DNA from: Pseudomonas sessilinigenes | Lineage (GTDB): Bacteria; Pseudomonadota; Gammaproteobacteria; Pseudomonadales; Pseudomonadaceae | Direction: 5' to 3' | NCBI RefSeq assembly: GCF_003850565.1 | Contig: NZ_CP027706.1 | Location: forward strand, 1,860,001-1,924,000 | Length of the DNA: 64,000 nucleotides | Shown: positions 18,650-27,852 of the stretch, piece by piece | Layout: each line of letters begins with the position of its first letter | How positions within the stretch are numbered: position 1 is the first letter of the stretch | Program-made: the position numbers and the translations under genes | The notes under the pieces: model-generated | What the model saw: the letters and a program-made list of their open reading frames with translations, nothing else | What the model was told of the DNA's origin: nothing | Database searches by the model: none

Positions 18650-19569
18650 GGGCGTTTCTCTCCTTCGCTCAACTGGCGTGCGACGGCCTGGGCATCGACT
18701 TCCTCGATGCCCAGGGAGCGTGCCACCTGAGGGTTGCTCAATACTTTGAAGGCCGCCGGGTACAGCGAGCGGGGCCAATGTGCCGGTGGTTGGTCCAGTA
18801 GCTTGTCCAGGGTTTGCAACCAGTCTTGCTGGTCGCTGTAGGTGCTGGCCAGGCTACCGGCCCTGACGAAGCCCGCGTTCGGGCCGATCAGGGCTTGTTG
18901 TCGGGCGTAGCTGCTGAGCAGCAGGTTCTTCACGGTCTTGGGGTTGTACAGGCTGGGGTCGTCCAGGCCCAGCAGAACCTCGCTGTTGCGCAGGACTGCC
19001 TGCAGCGGCCGGCTGTCGCCGATGTTGTCCCAGGATTCGGCGATGATCTCCAGCTCCAGGCTGCGTGCTGCCAGGCGCAGTTCCTCGAGCAGGAACTGGC
19101 TGTCCTGGCCATACAGCACTCCCACGCGGCGGACCTGGGGTAGCACACTGCGGATCAAGCGCAACTGGCGCGCCAGGGGCGGGTCGCTCCAGAGCAGGCT
19201 GAGCCTGGCGCGTGGGGCCCCCTGCAAGCGCTGCTCGGCTTGCAGGCGGCTGATGCGCAAGACCAGGGTCGCCGGTCCCAGGGGCTCCTGCAGGCGCCAA
19301 TCGAGGCTTTGCGGGTCCAGCAGGACCAGGCGTATGCCCCCGGGCAATTGCCCTGGCGCCGGTAGCTGTGCCAACGGTACGAAATGCACCTGGTCCTGGG
19401 GACGCAGGCTGGCCAGCTCCTGGGTAAAGGTGCGCACCCCTTCACTATCCTCGCTGGCGGTCAGCAAGACCTCGGCGGCGCGCAATGGGACGCACAGCAG
19501 CAGTCCCAGCAGGGCCAGGCCCCAACCCAGGCGACGCGCGCTGTACCGGCCCGTGCGCAGCAGCACCAT
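18646..19569 (-). CDS. Solitary ABC-type substrate-binding protein
   Basis: A 307-residue exported protein; the signal peptide runs through GWGLALLGLLLCVPLRAAE. The body has the two-lobed pattern of ABC substrate-binding proteins of the PF04392 type, with VRRVGVLYGQDSQFL as the start of the second lobe and an IGPNAGFVRAGSLAS hinge-like segment. No ABC permease or ATPase is adjacent. It sits between a TonB receptor and a hybrid kinase, with a 1-base gap before and a 4-base overlap after, so a role as ligand presenter to the kinase is more likely than transport. ATG at 19569 is chosen over 19596, which would overlap the receptor. Confidence 0.75.
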   Translation of the reverse strand: MVLLRTGRYSARRLGWGLALLGLLLCVPLRAAEVLLTASEDSEGVRTFTQELASLRPQDQVHFVPLAQLPAPGQLPGGIRLVLLDPQSLDWRLQEPLGPATLVLRISRLQAEQRLQGAPRARLSLLWSDPPLARQLRLIRSVLPQVRRVGVLYGQDSQFLLEELRLAARSLELEIIAESWDNIGDSRPLQAVLRNSEVLLGLDDPSLYNPKTVKNLLLSSYARQQALIGPNAGFVRAGSLASTYSDQQDWLQTLDKLLDQPPAHWPRSLYPAAFKVLSNPQVARSLGIEEVDAQAVARQLSEGEKRP

Positions 19570-19570
19570 G

Positions 19571-21697
19571 CTAGAACTCCAGCTCGGCGCTGACATAGGC
19601 TACGTGCCGCGAGTCGTAGCGGTTATCGGCGAAGGTGGTGGGCTGGTGGTCGAGCCGTTGCTGCAGGGTGCCGGCCAGTTCCAGGTTGGCCCGGCCCAGG
19701 GCCAGCCGCTTGGCGATACGGGTATCGATCCGTTGGAAGCGATACCCGTTGAGGGCGTCGCTCCCATAGTAGAAGAGCGAACTGGACCAACCCTGGCCCC
19801 AGTTGCGCAGCCAGCCGGCAGAACCACTGTTGGTGGCGCTCAGGCGCCGGTCCAGGCGGTTGCTGGCCTGGGCATGGACGTAGGCGTAGGTCAGGCGCAG
19901 GCGATCATTGCGGTCCAGTTGCCAGTCCAACTGGCTTTCGGTCCCGGAGAAACGTGCCGAGTTGCTGTTGCTGGCGATGTACTGGTTATTGCGCAGCGGC
20001 TCGCTGATCATCCGGCTGATCTCGTCGTAGAACAGCTTGATGTCGAGGTTCAGCGCCTGATCGACGAAGTAGCCGTTGTAGCCCAGCTCCCGCGAGCGCA
20101 TGCGTTCCTGGTCAAGATTGCCCGGGCCTCGGGTCTTGACGAAGTACTGGGCGCTGTTCTGGCCGTAGACCGGGCGATCCAGGCCGGTGACCCGGTAGCT
20201 CCAGTTGACGTTGTTCTCGAACATGTCCGGGGACCGGACGGCCTCGGAATACACCGCCCGCAGGCCATGGCGCGGGTTGATCAGGTAGTTGGCCGCGATC
20301 CTGGGTGTCAGGGAGTGGCCAGTCAACTGGGAGTCTTCGTACATGGCCCCGCCCTGGATCAACCAATGCTCGCTGGCCCGCCACTCCAACTGGCCGAAGA
20401 GGCGCCAGGTGGAGTCGTCGAGCGTGCCGTTGAAGTAGGTCTGCGAGTCGGCACGGTCATAACGATAGTTCATGCCGCTGACCAGCCGCAGGTTGTCGGC
20501 CAGGCTCAGGGTGTCCTGCAGCTCCAGGTCGTAGCGGGTTTCCCGCGAGCTCTGGTCGATAAGGCCGCAGACGGTGCTTTTACCTTCCTTTCTCCATTGG
20601 GAGAGAACCTGCTCAGCGATGGCTTGCTCTGCCTCCGTGCTTGCAGGAGGGGCTTTGTCCTCGCTGAAATCCTTTATGCCTCGGGCCAGACGCTCGGCAT
20701 AGTTCGGGTTGAGTTGCCACAGGCGTGTCAGTTCGGGGCTGAAGGAGATGGCCGCATCGCAGGCTCTCCAGGTTTTCTGGCGATCCCAGTGTTGGGCCGA
20801 GCCTTGGATATACAGGCTGTGCCGTGGATCGATATCCAGGTTCCAGCGCAGGGAACCGGCGTAGTCCTTGGCGACTACATCGGAGTTGTTGCCTTGCTGG
20901 GAGACGCCATAGAACACCGGCCGATAGGTATAAGGCTGCTGGTTACTGCCTTCCTTGGCATTGAACTGCCAGTCGAGGCTCTGTCGCTCATCGAGCATCT
21001 GGTTCACCGACAGGCCGATGCGGTTCAGGCGCTTGCTGTCGCGATAGTCCGATCCGTCAAGGCGCCTGTCGAAACCGTCATCCTCCTGCCCGGACATCGA
21101 CAGGCGCAGGTCGCCGCCGTCCCAGCCCGTGCCCTGGCTGGCGTACCAGTCGCTGATGCCGCGTTGGCCGCGGGTCACCTTGAACCGGGTGCCATGGCTG
21201 TTGGCTGGCGAGCGGGTGATGATGTTGACCACCGCCATCAGGGCGTTGGCGCCGTAGCTGACGGTATTGGGGCCGCGAAATACCTCGATGCGCTCGATAT
21301 CCTCCATGGCCACCGGGATATCGCTCCAGTCCACCGTGGCCAGACCCGGTCGGTAGACCGAGCGGCCATCGATCAGCACCTGCATGCGCCGGGCCTCGCT
21401 GGCGTTGGTGCCGTGGTAGTTGACCGTGGCCTGGTTGCCACTGATGGCGCCGACCATCATGCCCGGCACCAGGCGCAGCAGTTCACTGATCTCCCGGGCA
21501 CCGCTGGCCCTGATCAGTTCGTTGTCGAGTACCGTCATGCTGCCGGGGACCGCTGCTGGCGACTGCTTCAGACGAGTGGCGGTCAGCACCTGGGGCAGGC
21601 TGGTCTCATCGACGAACAGATCTTCGGCCTGCGCCGGATGGCCAAGCAGCAGGCCCAGCAGCAGTGGCAGGCGAATAGAGGGGGGACCAGCGGACAC
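19571..21697 (-). CDS. TonB-dependent outer-membrane receptor
   Basis: A 708-residue outer-membrane receptor with signal peptide (to HPAQA), an N-terminal plug domain (about residues 45-155, with ALMAVVNIITR at its end) and a 22-strand-type barrel closing with VSAELEF, a terminal Phe typical of BAM substrates. It imports an unknown ligand using TonB energy. No siderophore genes or clear Fur box are nearby. Residues about 312-376 form an insertion with a Cys at each end and lower GC than the rest. The GTG start at 21697 is the only start before the signal peptide. It heads a three-gene operon with the binding protein and hybrid kinase. Confidence 0.9.
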   Translation of the reverse strand: MSAGPPSIRLPLLLGLLLGHPAQAEDLFVDETSLPQVLTATRLKQSPAAVPGSMTVLDNELIRASGAREISELLRLVPGMMVGAISGNQATVNYHGTNASEARRMQVLIDGRSVYRPGLATVDWSDIPVAMEDIERIEVFRGPNTVSYGANALMAVVNIITRSPANSHGTRFKVTRGQRGISDWYASQGTGWDGGDLRLSMSGQEDDGFDRRLDGSDYRDSKRLNRIGLSVNQMLDERQSLDWQFNAKEGSNQQPYTYRPVFYGVSQQGNNSDVVAKDYAGSLRWNLDIDPRHSLYIQGSAQHWDRQKTWRACDAAISFSPELTRLWQLNPNYAERLARGIKDFSEDKAPPASTEAEQAIAEQVLSQWRKEGKSTVCGLIDQSSRETRYDLELQDTLSLADNLRLVSGMNYRYDRADSQTYFNGTLDDSTWRLFGQLEWRASEHWLIQGGAMYEDSQLTGHSLTPRIAANYLINPRHGLRAVYSEAVRSPDMFENNVNWSYRVTGLDRPVYGQNSAQYFVKTRGPGNLDQERMRSRELGYNGYFVDQALNLDIKLFYDEISRMISEPLRNNQYIASNSNSARFSGTESQLDWQLDRNDRLRLTYAYVHAQASNRLDRRLSATNSGSAGWLRNWGQGWSSSLFYYGSDALNGYRFQRIDTRIAKRLALGRANLELAGTLQQRLDHQPTTFADNRYDSRHVAYVSAELEF

Positions 21698-21849
21698 GGC
21701 GCAGCCTTGAATCTTGAAAGATGGCGCGCATGTTAACCGAGACGCTCGAGTTTTCCAGTCGCTGTGCCTGGCAAGCGCCCAGTGCCCGCGCGGGTTTGCG
21801 ACAGATCGTCGGAATGGTTGCCGGGGCTGGTGGTGCAGTGGCCGCTCCG

Positions 21850-21855
21850 TATAAT
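21850..21855 (+). promoter_or_regulatory. -10 element of the gpsA promoter
   Basis: A perfect TATAAT lies 38 bases before the gpsA ATG. The -35 region at proper spacing is weak (CTGGTG at 21827-21832), so this is a likely but not certain sigma-70 promoter. Confidence 0.5.
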
Positions 21856-21892
21856 GCCGCCATCGCCACTGCTATGGATAAACGGATTGCAT

Positions 21893-22918
21893 ATGACACA
21901 ACAGCGCCCTATTGCGGTCCTGGGAGGCGGTAGTTTCGGTACCGCCGTGGCCAATCTGCTGGCCGAGAACGGCCAGGCAGTGCGCCAGTGGATGCGTGAT
22001 CCCGAACAGGCCGAGGCCATTCGGCTCAATCGCGAGAATCCGCGTTATCTCAAAGGCATCAAGATCCATCCCGCGGTGGAGCCGGTCACCGACCTGCTGG
22101 CCACCCTGAGCGACAGCGAACTGTGCTTCGTCGCCTTGCCCTCCAGCGCCTTGCGCGCCGTGCTGGCCCCCCATGCGCAGCTGTTGGGCGGCAAGATGCT
22201 GGTCAGCCTGACCAAGGGCATCGAGGCCCAGACCTTCAAGCTGATGAGCGAGATCCTCGAAGACATCGCCCCCCAGGCGCGGATCGGGGTGCTGTCGGGG
22301 CCCAATCTGGCGCGCGAAGTGGCCGAGCACGCCCTGACCGCCACGGTGGTCGCCAGCGAGGACGAACAGCTGTGCCAGCAGGTCCAGGCCGTGTTGCATG
22401 GGCGGACCTTCCGGGTCTATGCCAGTGCTGATCGCTTCGGCGTCGAGCTGGGCGGCGCCTTGAAGAACGTCTACGCAATCATCGCCGGCATGGCGGTCGC
22501 CCTGGGCATGGGCGAAAACACCAAGAGCATGCTGATCACCCGGGCCCTGGCGGAAATGACCCGTTTTGCCGTGAGCCAGGGAGCCAATCCGATGACGTTC
22601 CTGGGCCTGGCCGGGGTGGGCGACTTGATCGTCACCTGTTCCTCGCCCAAGAGCCGCAACTACCAGGTGGGTTTCGCCCTGGGCCAGGGCTTGAGCCTGG
22701 ACGAGGCGGTGACCCGCCTGGGCGAAGTGGCGGAGGGCGTCAATACTCTCAAGGTGCTCAAGGCCAAGGCCCAGGAGCTGGGCGTCTACATGCCGCTGGT
22801 GGCCGGCCTGCATGCGATCCTGTTCGAAGGCCGGACGCTGAACCAGGTGATCGAGCTGTTGATGCGCGGCGAACCGAAAACCGATGTCGACTTTATCTCC
22901 ACCAGCGGATTCAACTGA
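21893..22918 (+). CDS. gpsA: Glycerol-3-phosphate dehydrogenase [NAD(P)+]
   Basis: GpsA reduces dihydroxyacetone phosphate to sn-glycerol 3-phosphate, the phospholipid backbone. The 341-residue protein starts [20 protein letters not shown], the NAD(P) Rossmann fingerprint, and contains the catalytic Lys in [10 protein letters not shown] and the substrate-binding NTKSMLITR and [10 protein letters not shown] segments. ATG at 21893 gives the family N-terminus; the longer frame from 21764 is not supported. It begins a tight run with the DUF4389 and sixA genes. Confidence 0.97.
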   Translation: MTQQRPIAVLGGGSFGTAVANLLAENGQAVRQWMRDPEQAEAIRLNRENPRYLKGIKIHPAVEPVTDLLATLSDSELCFVALPSSALRAVLAPHAQLLGGKMLVSLTKGIEAQTFKLMSEILEDIAPQARIGVLSGPNLAREVAEHALTATVVASEDEQLCQQVQAVLHGRTFRVYASADRFGVELGGALKNVYAIIAGMAVALGMGENTKSMLITRALAEMTRFAVSQGANPMTFLGLAGVGDLIVTCSSPKSRNYQVGFALGQGLSLDEAVTRLGEVAEGVNTLKVLKAKAQELGVYMPLVAGLHAILFEGRTLNQVIELLMRGEPKTDVDFISTSGFN

Positions 22919-22936
22919 GCAGTACAGGAGCGAGAC

Positions 22937-23284
22937 ATGAACGATACGAATTCCGAGGCCAAGTACGAATCCATTCTCCTGCGGGTGTTGTGGATGCTGG
23001 TATTCGCCCTGGTGTGGCAGGTGGCGCAGTTCCTCCTGGGCGCGCTGGTGGTGGTGCAACTGATCTACCGGTTGGTCTACGGTGCCCCCAATGCCGGCCT
23101 GATGAATTTCGGCGACAGCCTGAGCCAGTTCCTGGCGCAGATCGGCCGTTTCGGCAGTTTCCACACTGAACAGAAACCCTGGCCGTTCGCCGACTGGCCG
23201 GCACCACGGGCACCGGAAGGCGAGGCGCCCCACAGCGTGCCGCCAGCACCGCATCCGGTACGTGACGAGGAGCCCAAGCTGTGA
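22937..23284 (+). CDS. DUF4389 family membrane protein
   Basis: A 115-residue protein with two hydrophobic segments near residues 15-50 followed by an amphipathic stretch and a proline-rich, probably cytoplasmic tail. It matches the DUF4389 family, whose function is unknown. It stands 18 bases after gpsA with GGAGCGAG upstream, and its stop overlaps the sixA GTG start. Confidence 0.82.
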   Translation: MNDTNSEAKYESILLRVLWMLVFALVWQVAQFLLGALVVVQLIYRLVYGAPNAGLMNFGDSLSQFLAQIGRFGSFHTEQKPWPFADWPAPRAPEGEAPHSVPPAPHPVRDEEPKL

Positions 23285-23730
23285 AGCTGTGGGTGCTGCG
23301 TCATGGCCAGGCTGAATCCCATGCGGCCACCGACGCCCAGCGCAACCTTACGGCCCATGGCCGCCAGCAAGTGCTGGACAGCGCGGCACAGCTGATCGGC
23401 CAGCCCATTGCGGCGATTCTCGCCAGCCCATACGCCCGGGCCCAGCAAACGGCGCACCTGGTACGCGAAGCCCTGGGGTTCGAAGGAGAGGTGCTTACGG
23501 TGCCGTGGCTCACGCCGGACACCAATCCCTTGAAGGCGCTGGAGCAACTGGACAGCGCCGACAATCTGCTGCTGGTCAGCCACCAGCCCCTGGTGGGCAG
23601 CCTGATCGGCCTGTTGCAGCATGGTCATTTGCGTGACCCGCAAGCCATGGACACCGCCAGCCTGGCCGAGCTGCAAGGCGACTGGCCGCTGGCCGGGACC
23701 ATGACCCTCACCCGCATCAGGCATCCCTGA
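23281..23730 (+). CDS. sixA: Phosphohistidine phosphatase SixA
   Basis: A 149-residue member of the histidine phosphatase superfamily with the LRHGQAES motif at residues 6-13, in which the histidine is phosphorylated, and SHQPLVGSL carrying the second catalytic histidine. SixA removes phosphate from histidine on HPt or PTS proteins; in E. coli it acts on ArcB and NPr. The GTG start overlaps the preceding stop (GTGA), which sets the start. Small size and absence of a cap domain fit SixA. Confidence 0.9.
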   Translation: MKLWVLRHGQAESHAATDAQRNLTAHGRQQVLDSAAQLIGQPIAAILASPYARAQQTAHLVREALGFEGEVLTVPWLTPDTNPLKALEQLDSADNLLLVSHQPLVGSLIGLLQHGHLRDPQAMDTASLAELQGDWPLAGTMTLTRIRHP

Positions 23731-23887
23731 ATCTTGCAGGCAGTGGGGCGTGGACCCGTTTGCCTGCAGGTGCGTGCGCTACATTTCTTAACTTGCGGCG
23801 CTCCTTTGTGCGTGGAATAGTCGACCGAGCAAGTGCTTGGTTGGTCAGAGGCTGTTCCCGAACACAACAAAAACAGAGGAGCGAGTC

Positions 23888-25555
23888 ATGTCTGCTGCTT
23901 TTCGTTTGCCCCTGCAAGTGTTCTACGAGCGCGAGGCTCGTCATCCCCAGCAACGTTTCCTGGTCCAGCCCTGCGGGGGTGGCAAGGTGCAGGAGCTGAA
24001 CTGGGCTGACGTCGCGCGACAGGTCCGCAGCGCCGCCCAGTGGCTTCGGGAACGGCAACTGCCTCCGGGCAGCCGTATCGCGATCATCGGCAAGAACTCC
24101 GCCCACTGGATCATCGCCGACCTGGCGATCTGGATGGCCGGACATGTCTCGGTGCCGTTGTACCCCAACCTCACCGCCGAGTCGGTGGCCCAGGTGCTGG
24201 AGCACTCCGAATCGGCCCTGGTGTTCATCGGCAAGCTCGATGCCTGGCCGGAAATGGCTGCGGGGGTCAGGCCCGGATTACCTACGATCAGCCTGCCGCT
24301 GGCCCCCAAGGGGCGCTTCGATTTTTGCTGGGACGACCTGCAACGCTGCCAGCCCCTGGCAGAGAGTCCCTGCCCAGCGGCTGAGCAATTGGCCACCATC
24401 ATCTATACCTCCGGCACCACCGGGATGCCCAAGGGTGTGATGCACAGCTTCGCCAACCTGGGGTTTGCCGCCAGCCATGGGGTCGACCTGTTTGGCCTGG
24501 GCCCCGATGACCGGCTGCTGTCCTACCTGCCGCTGTGCCATGTGGCCGAGCGCATGTTCGTCGAGATGGCGGCGATCTACACCGGACAGACGGTGTTCTT
24601 CGCTGAAAGTCTCGATACCTTCCTGGTTGACCTGCGACGTGCCCGGCCCACCGCGATGTTCGGGGTACCGCGAATCTGGACCAAGTTCCAGATGGGGGTC
24701 TACAGCAAGATGCCAGCCAGGCGCCTGGATTTTCTCCTGGGCCTGCCTTTCATCGGCAAGCGGGTCGGGCACAAGGTCCTGGCGGGCCTGGGGCTGGATG
24801 CCTTGCGGGTTGCCCTGTCCGGGGCGGCGCCGGTGCCCCAGGCCCTGCTGCATTGGTACCAGCGCCTGGGCCTGGACGTGCTGGAGGTCTATGGCATGAC
24901 CGAGAACTGTGGTTATTCCCATATCGGCCGTTCCGGGGAATATGCCCCCGGCTGGATCGGCCGCCCGTGTCCCGAGGTCCAGGTGCGCATCGATGAGTCG
25001 GGGGAAGTCCAGGTGCGCAGTGGCGCGGTGATGCAGGGGTACTACAAGGACCCGCAGAAAACCGCGGAAACGGTCACGGAGGATGGCTTCCTGCGCACGG
25101 GCGACAAGGGTGAGCAGGATGCTGCCGGCAACCTGCGCCTGACCGGCCGGCTCAAGGAGATCTTCAAGACCAGCAAGGGCAAGTATGTGGCCCCGGCCCC
25201 CATCGAGATCCGCCTGGCCGAACACGCGCATATCGAGCAGGTGTGCGTGGTCGGTGATGGCCTGAGCGCGCCCCTGGGGTTGTGCGTATTGTCGGCGGCT
25301 GGCCAGCGGGCTGCCGGAGGCAGTACTCGCGAAGACCTGCACAGCAGCCTGGAAGGCCTGCTGGCCCAGGTCAATGGTCGCCTGGACAAGCATGAGCGCC
25401 TGCATCGCCTGGTGGTGGTCAAGGACAGCTGGGCGGTGGAGAACGGTTTCCTGACTCCGACGCTGAAGATCAAGCGCAATGTGATCGAGTCCACCTATGG
25501 CGGTAGTTTCCAGGCCTGGAGCGAGCGCGAAGAAGTCGTGCTGTGGCAGGATTGA
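23888..25555 (+). CDS. AMP-binding acyl-CoA synthetase (long-chain type)
   Basis: A 555-residue ANL-superfamily enzyme that activates a carboxylic acid through an acyl-adenylate and transfers it to CoA. The P-loop-like YTSGTTGMPKG motif, the VYGMTENCGYSHIG segment and the DGFLRTGDKG motif are present, together with the C-terminal KTSKGKYVAPAPIE motif. The KTSKGKY ending with lysine and the size match long-chain fatty acyl-CoA ligases. ATG at 23888 has GAGGAG upstream. A hotdog thioesterase follows within 31 bases, so the pair may set the level of one acyl-CoA. Confidence 0.92.
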   Translation: MSAAFRLPLQVFYEREARHPQQRFLVQPCGGGKVQELNWADVARQVRSAAQWLRERQLPPGSRIAIIGKNSAHWIIADLAIWMAGHVSVPLYPNLTAESVAQVLEHSESALVFIGKLDAWPEMAAGVRPGLPTISLPLAPKGRFDFCWDDLQRCQPLAESPCPAAEQLATIIYTSGTTGMPKGVMHSFANLGFAASHGVDLFGLGPDDRLLSYLPLCHVAERMFVEMAAIYTGQTVFFAESLDTFLVDLRRARPTAMFGVPRIWTKFQMGVYSKMPARRLDFLLGLPFIGKRVGHKVLAGLGLDALRVALSGAAPVPQALLHWYQRLGLDVLEVYGMTENCGYSHIGRSGEYAPGWIGRPCPEVQVRIDESGEVQVRSGAVMQGYYKDPQKTAETVTEDGFLRTGDKGEQDAAGNLRLTGRLKEIFKTSKGKYVAPAPIEIRLAEHAHIEQVCVVGDGLSAPLGLCVLSAAGQRAAGGSTREDLHSSLEGLLAQVNGRLDKHERLHRLVVVKDSWAVENGFLTPTLKIKRNVIESTYGGSFQAWSEREEVVLWQD

Positions 25556-25586
25556 GCGACGACAACCTAACAAGAAGGAAATGGCG

Positions 25587-26030
25587 ATGAGCCTGTGGCG
25601 CACCACCCCAAACCTCGAACAATTGAATGCGATCCAGAAGAACACCATCGGTGAAGTGCTGGATATTCGCTTCGAGTCCTTTGACGAGCAATCGCTGACC
25701 GCGAGCATGGTCATCGACCACCGTACCCACCAGCCCTACGGTTTATTGCATGGCGGCGCCTCGGTGGTACTGGCCGAGACGGTCGGCTCGATGGCCAGCT
25801 ACCTGTGCATCGATGCCAGCAAGTTCTATTGCGTGGGGCTGGAGATCAACGCCAATCACCTGCGCGGCCTGCGCAGCGGGCGGGTCACAGCGGTGGCCAG
25901 GGCCATTCACATCGGGCGCACCACCCATGTCTGGGACATCCGCCTGAGCAGCGACGAAGGCAAGGCCAGCTGTGTCTCGCGCCTGACCATGGCGGTGGTG
26001 CCCCTGGGACAGACTCCGCCAGCGCAGTGA
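25587..26030 (+). CDS. Hotdog thioesterase (EntH/YdiI/PaaI type)
   Basis: A 147-residue hotdog protein with HGGASVVLAETVGSMAS at the active site, where Glu is the likely catalytic residue, as in YdiI and 4-hydroxybenzoyl-CoA thioesterases of the Arthrobacter type. AAGGAA lies directly before an ATG at 25581 and 7 bases before the ATG at 25587; the latter spacing is better. It is the third such enzyme in the window and follows the acyl-CoA synthetase. Confidence 0.87.
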   Translation: MSLWRTTPNLEQLNAIQKNTIGEVLDIRFESFDEQSLTASMVIDHRTHQPYGLLHGGASVVLAETVGSMASYLCIDASKFYCVGLEINANHLRGLRSGRVTAVARAIHIGRTTHVWDIRLSSDEGKASCVSRLTMAVVPLGQTPPAQ

Positions 26031-26144
26031 GGCCGCACGCCATAGGCTGAGCCTGGGTGTCAGTATTCCTGTCCGTTACGGTCATTGCCCTGGTGCAAGG
26101 GCCTGCGGACAATCGGTATTCGTTTGGTGGATGGATAGGACGGT

Positions 26145-26951
26145 ATGTCGCAACAGGTGTTTTTCGCTCACGCCAATGGGTTTCCCTCCGGCACGTACGG
26201 CAAGTTGTTTGCCGCCCTGGCGCCGGAATTCGAGGTGGCTCATTTGCAGCAGCATGCCCACGATCCACGCTTTCCGGTGGATGACAATTGGCAGAGCCTG
26301 GTGGATGAGCTGATTCATCACCTGCAACAGCAGGCGCAGCCGGTGTGGGGCGTGGGGCACTCGTTGGGTGGCGTGCTGCACCTGCACGCGGCCCTGCGGT
26401 GCCCGGAGTTGTACCGGGGGGTGGTGATGCTCGATTCGCCGGTGCTGACCCGCGCCGACCAGTGGGTGATCCTCGCGGCCAAGCGCTTTGGCTTCATCGA
26501 CCGCCTGACCCCGGCTGGCCGTACCCTGGGCCGCCGCGAGGAGTTCACCGACATCGAGTCGGCCCGCAGCTACTTTTCGCGCAAGACCCTGTTTCGCGCC
26601 TTCGACCCGGATTGCCTGGATGCCTACTTGCAGCATGGCTTGCTGCAAGTGGGCGATCGCCTGCGCCTGCGTTTCGACCCGGCCACCGAGATCAGTATCT
26701 ACCGCGGCGTACCGCACACCAGCCCGGGCAGTGCCCGTCAGCTCAAGGTGCCCCTGGCGGTGGTACGCGGCCAGCAGAGCAGGGTGGTGATGCGCCATCA
26801 CACCAGCGCCGTGGGCCGCATGCCCCAGGGCGTGTCGCTGACCATGCCCGGCGGCCACATGTTTCCCCTTGAGCGACCTGAAGACACCGCGACCTTGCTC
26901 AAGGACCTGTTCAATCGCTGGCAGCACGACCAGCAACGGAGCCTGGCATGA
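26145..26951 (+). CDS. Alpha/beta hydrolase
   Basis: A 268-residue alpha/beta hydrolase with the nucleophile elbow GHSLGG near residue 72 and a late histidine in GGHMFPLERPE. It starts MSQQVFFAHANGFPSGTY; the HANGFP oxyanion region is typical of this subfamily. The substrate is unknown. AGGA stands at good spacing before the ATG at 26145. The stop overlaps the start of a second hydrolase, so they are coupled. Confidence 0.88.
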   Translation: MSQQVFFAHANGFPSGTYGKLFAALAPEFEVAHLQQHAHDPRFPVDDNWQSLVDELIHHLQQQAQPVWGVGHSLGGVLHLHAALRCPELYRGVVMLDSPVLTRADQWVILAAKRFGFIDRLTPAGRTLGRREEFTDIESARSYFSRKTLFRAFDPDCLDAYLQHGLLQVGDRLRLRFDPATEISIYRGVPHTSPGSARQLKVPLAVVRGQQSRVVMRHHTSAVGRMPQGVSLTMPGGHMFPLERPEDTATLLKDLFNRWQHDQQRSLA

Positions 26952-27802
26952 ACCAGGCCGTGGAAGAAGTGCGCCTGAGCCTGCCGCATATCGAGCTGGC
27001 AGCCCATCTGTTCGGCCCCGAGGACGGCCTGCCGGTCATCGCCCTGCATGGCTGGCTGGACAATGCCAACAGCTTCGCGCGCCTGGCTCCCAGGCTCGAA
27101 GGGCTGCGTATCGTCGCCCTGGATCTGGCCGGCCATGGGCACTCCGGGCATCGCCCGCCTGGAGCGGGTTATGCCTTATGGGACTATGTGTACGACGTGC
27201 TGCAGGTGGCCGAGCAACTGGGGTGGCAGCGTTTCGCCCTGATGGGCCACTCCCTGGGGGCCATCGTGTCCCTGGTGCTGGCGGCAGCCATGCCGGCCCG
27301 CGTCAGTCACCTGGCCCTGATCGATGGCGTCATCCCGCCTACCGCTACCGGCGAAGGCTCCGCCGAGCGCCTGGGCATGGCACTGCAGGCGCAACTGGAT
27401 TTGCAGGGCAAGCGCAAGCCGGTCTACAGCACCCTGGAGCGAGCCATCGAGGCGCGGATGAAAGGGGTGGTGGCCGTCAGCCGAGAGGCCGCCGAGCTGT
27501 TGGCCCAACGTGGCTTGATGCCGGTGCCCGGTGGCTACACCTGGCGCAGCGACAGCCGCCTGACATTGGCCTCGCCGCTGCGCCTGACCCAAGAGCAGGC
27601 CATGTCCTTCGTGCAGCGGGTCGCCTGCCCAACACAACTGGTGGTGGCTGGCGATGGCATGCTGGCCAAGCACCAGGAATTGCTCCAGCGTCTACCCTTC
27701 AACCTGGAACAGCTGCCGGGCGGGCACCACCTGCACCTGAACGATGAGGCCGGTGCCACCTTTGTCGCAGACTGTTTCAATCGGTTTTTCGCCCTTCCTT
27801 GA
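26948..27802 (+). CDS. Alpha/beta hydrolase
   Basis: A 284-residue alpha/beta hydrolase. The oxyanion segment ALHGWLDNANSF, the elbow MGHSLGAIVS with Ser nucleophile and the final GGHHLHLNDE histidine are present. The HGWLDNA opening is typical of serine hydrolase-like (SERHL) and esterase-like proteins of gammaproteobacteria. It overlaps the preceding hydrolase by ATGA. Both probably act on related esters, but nothing in the sequence names the substrate. Confidence 0.88.
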   Translation: MNQAVEEVRLSLPHIELAAHLFGPEDGLPVIALHGWLDNANSFARLAPRLEGLRIVALDLAGHGHSGHRPPGAGYALWDYVYDVLQVAEQLGWQRFALMGHSLGAIVSLVLAAAMPARVSHLALIDGVIPPTATGEGSAERLGMALQAQLDLQGKRKPVYSTLERAIEARMKGVVAVSREAAELLAQRGLMPVPGGYTWRSDSRLTLASPLRLTQEQAMSFVQRVACPTQLVVAGDGMLAKHQELLQRLPFNLEQLPGGHHLHLNDEAGATFVADCFNRFFALP

Positions 27803-27852
27803 CTTGATCCGGTCAACTGTCGAGGCTTGGCGGGTTGAAATGGGAGACAACC

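Noticed and set aside
18938..21736. Long open frame of over 900 codons on the plus strand opposite the TonB receptor and binding-protein genes
   Set aside because: It mirrors GC-rich codons of the real genes, shows no domain, signal or ribosome site, and the opposite strand encodes recognisable proteins throughout.
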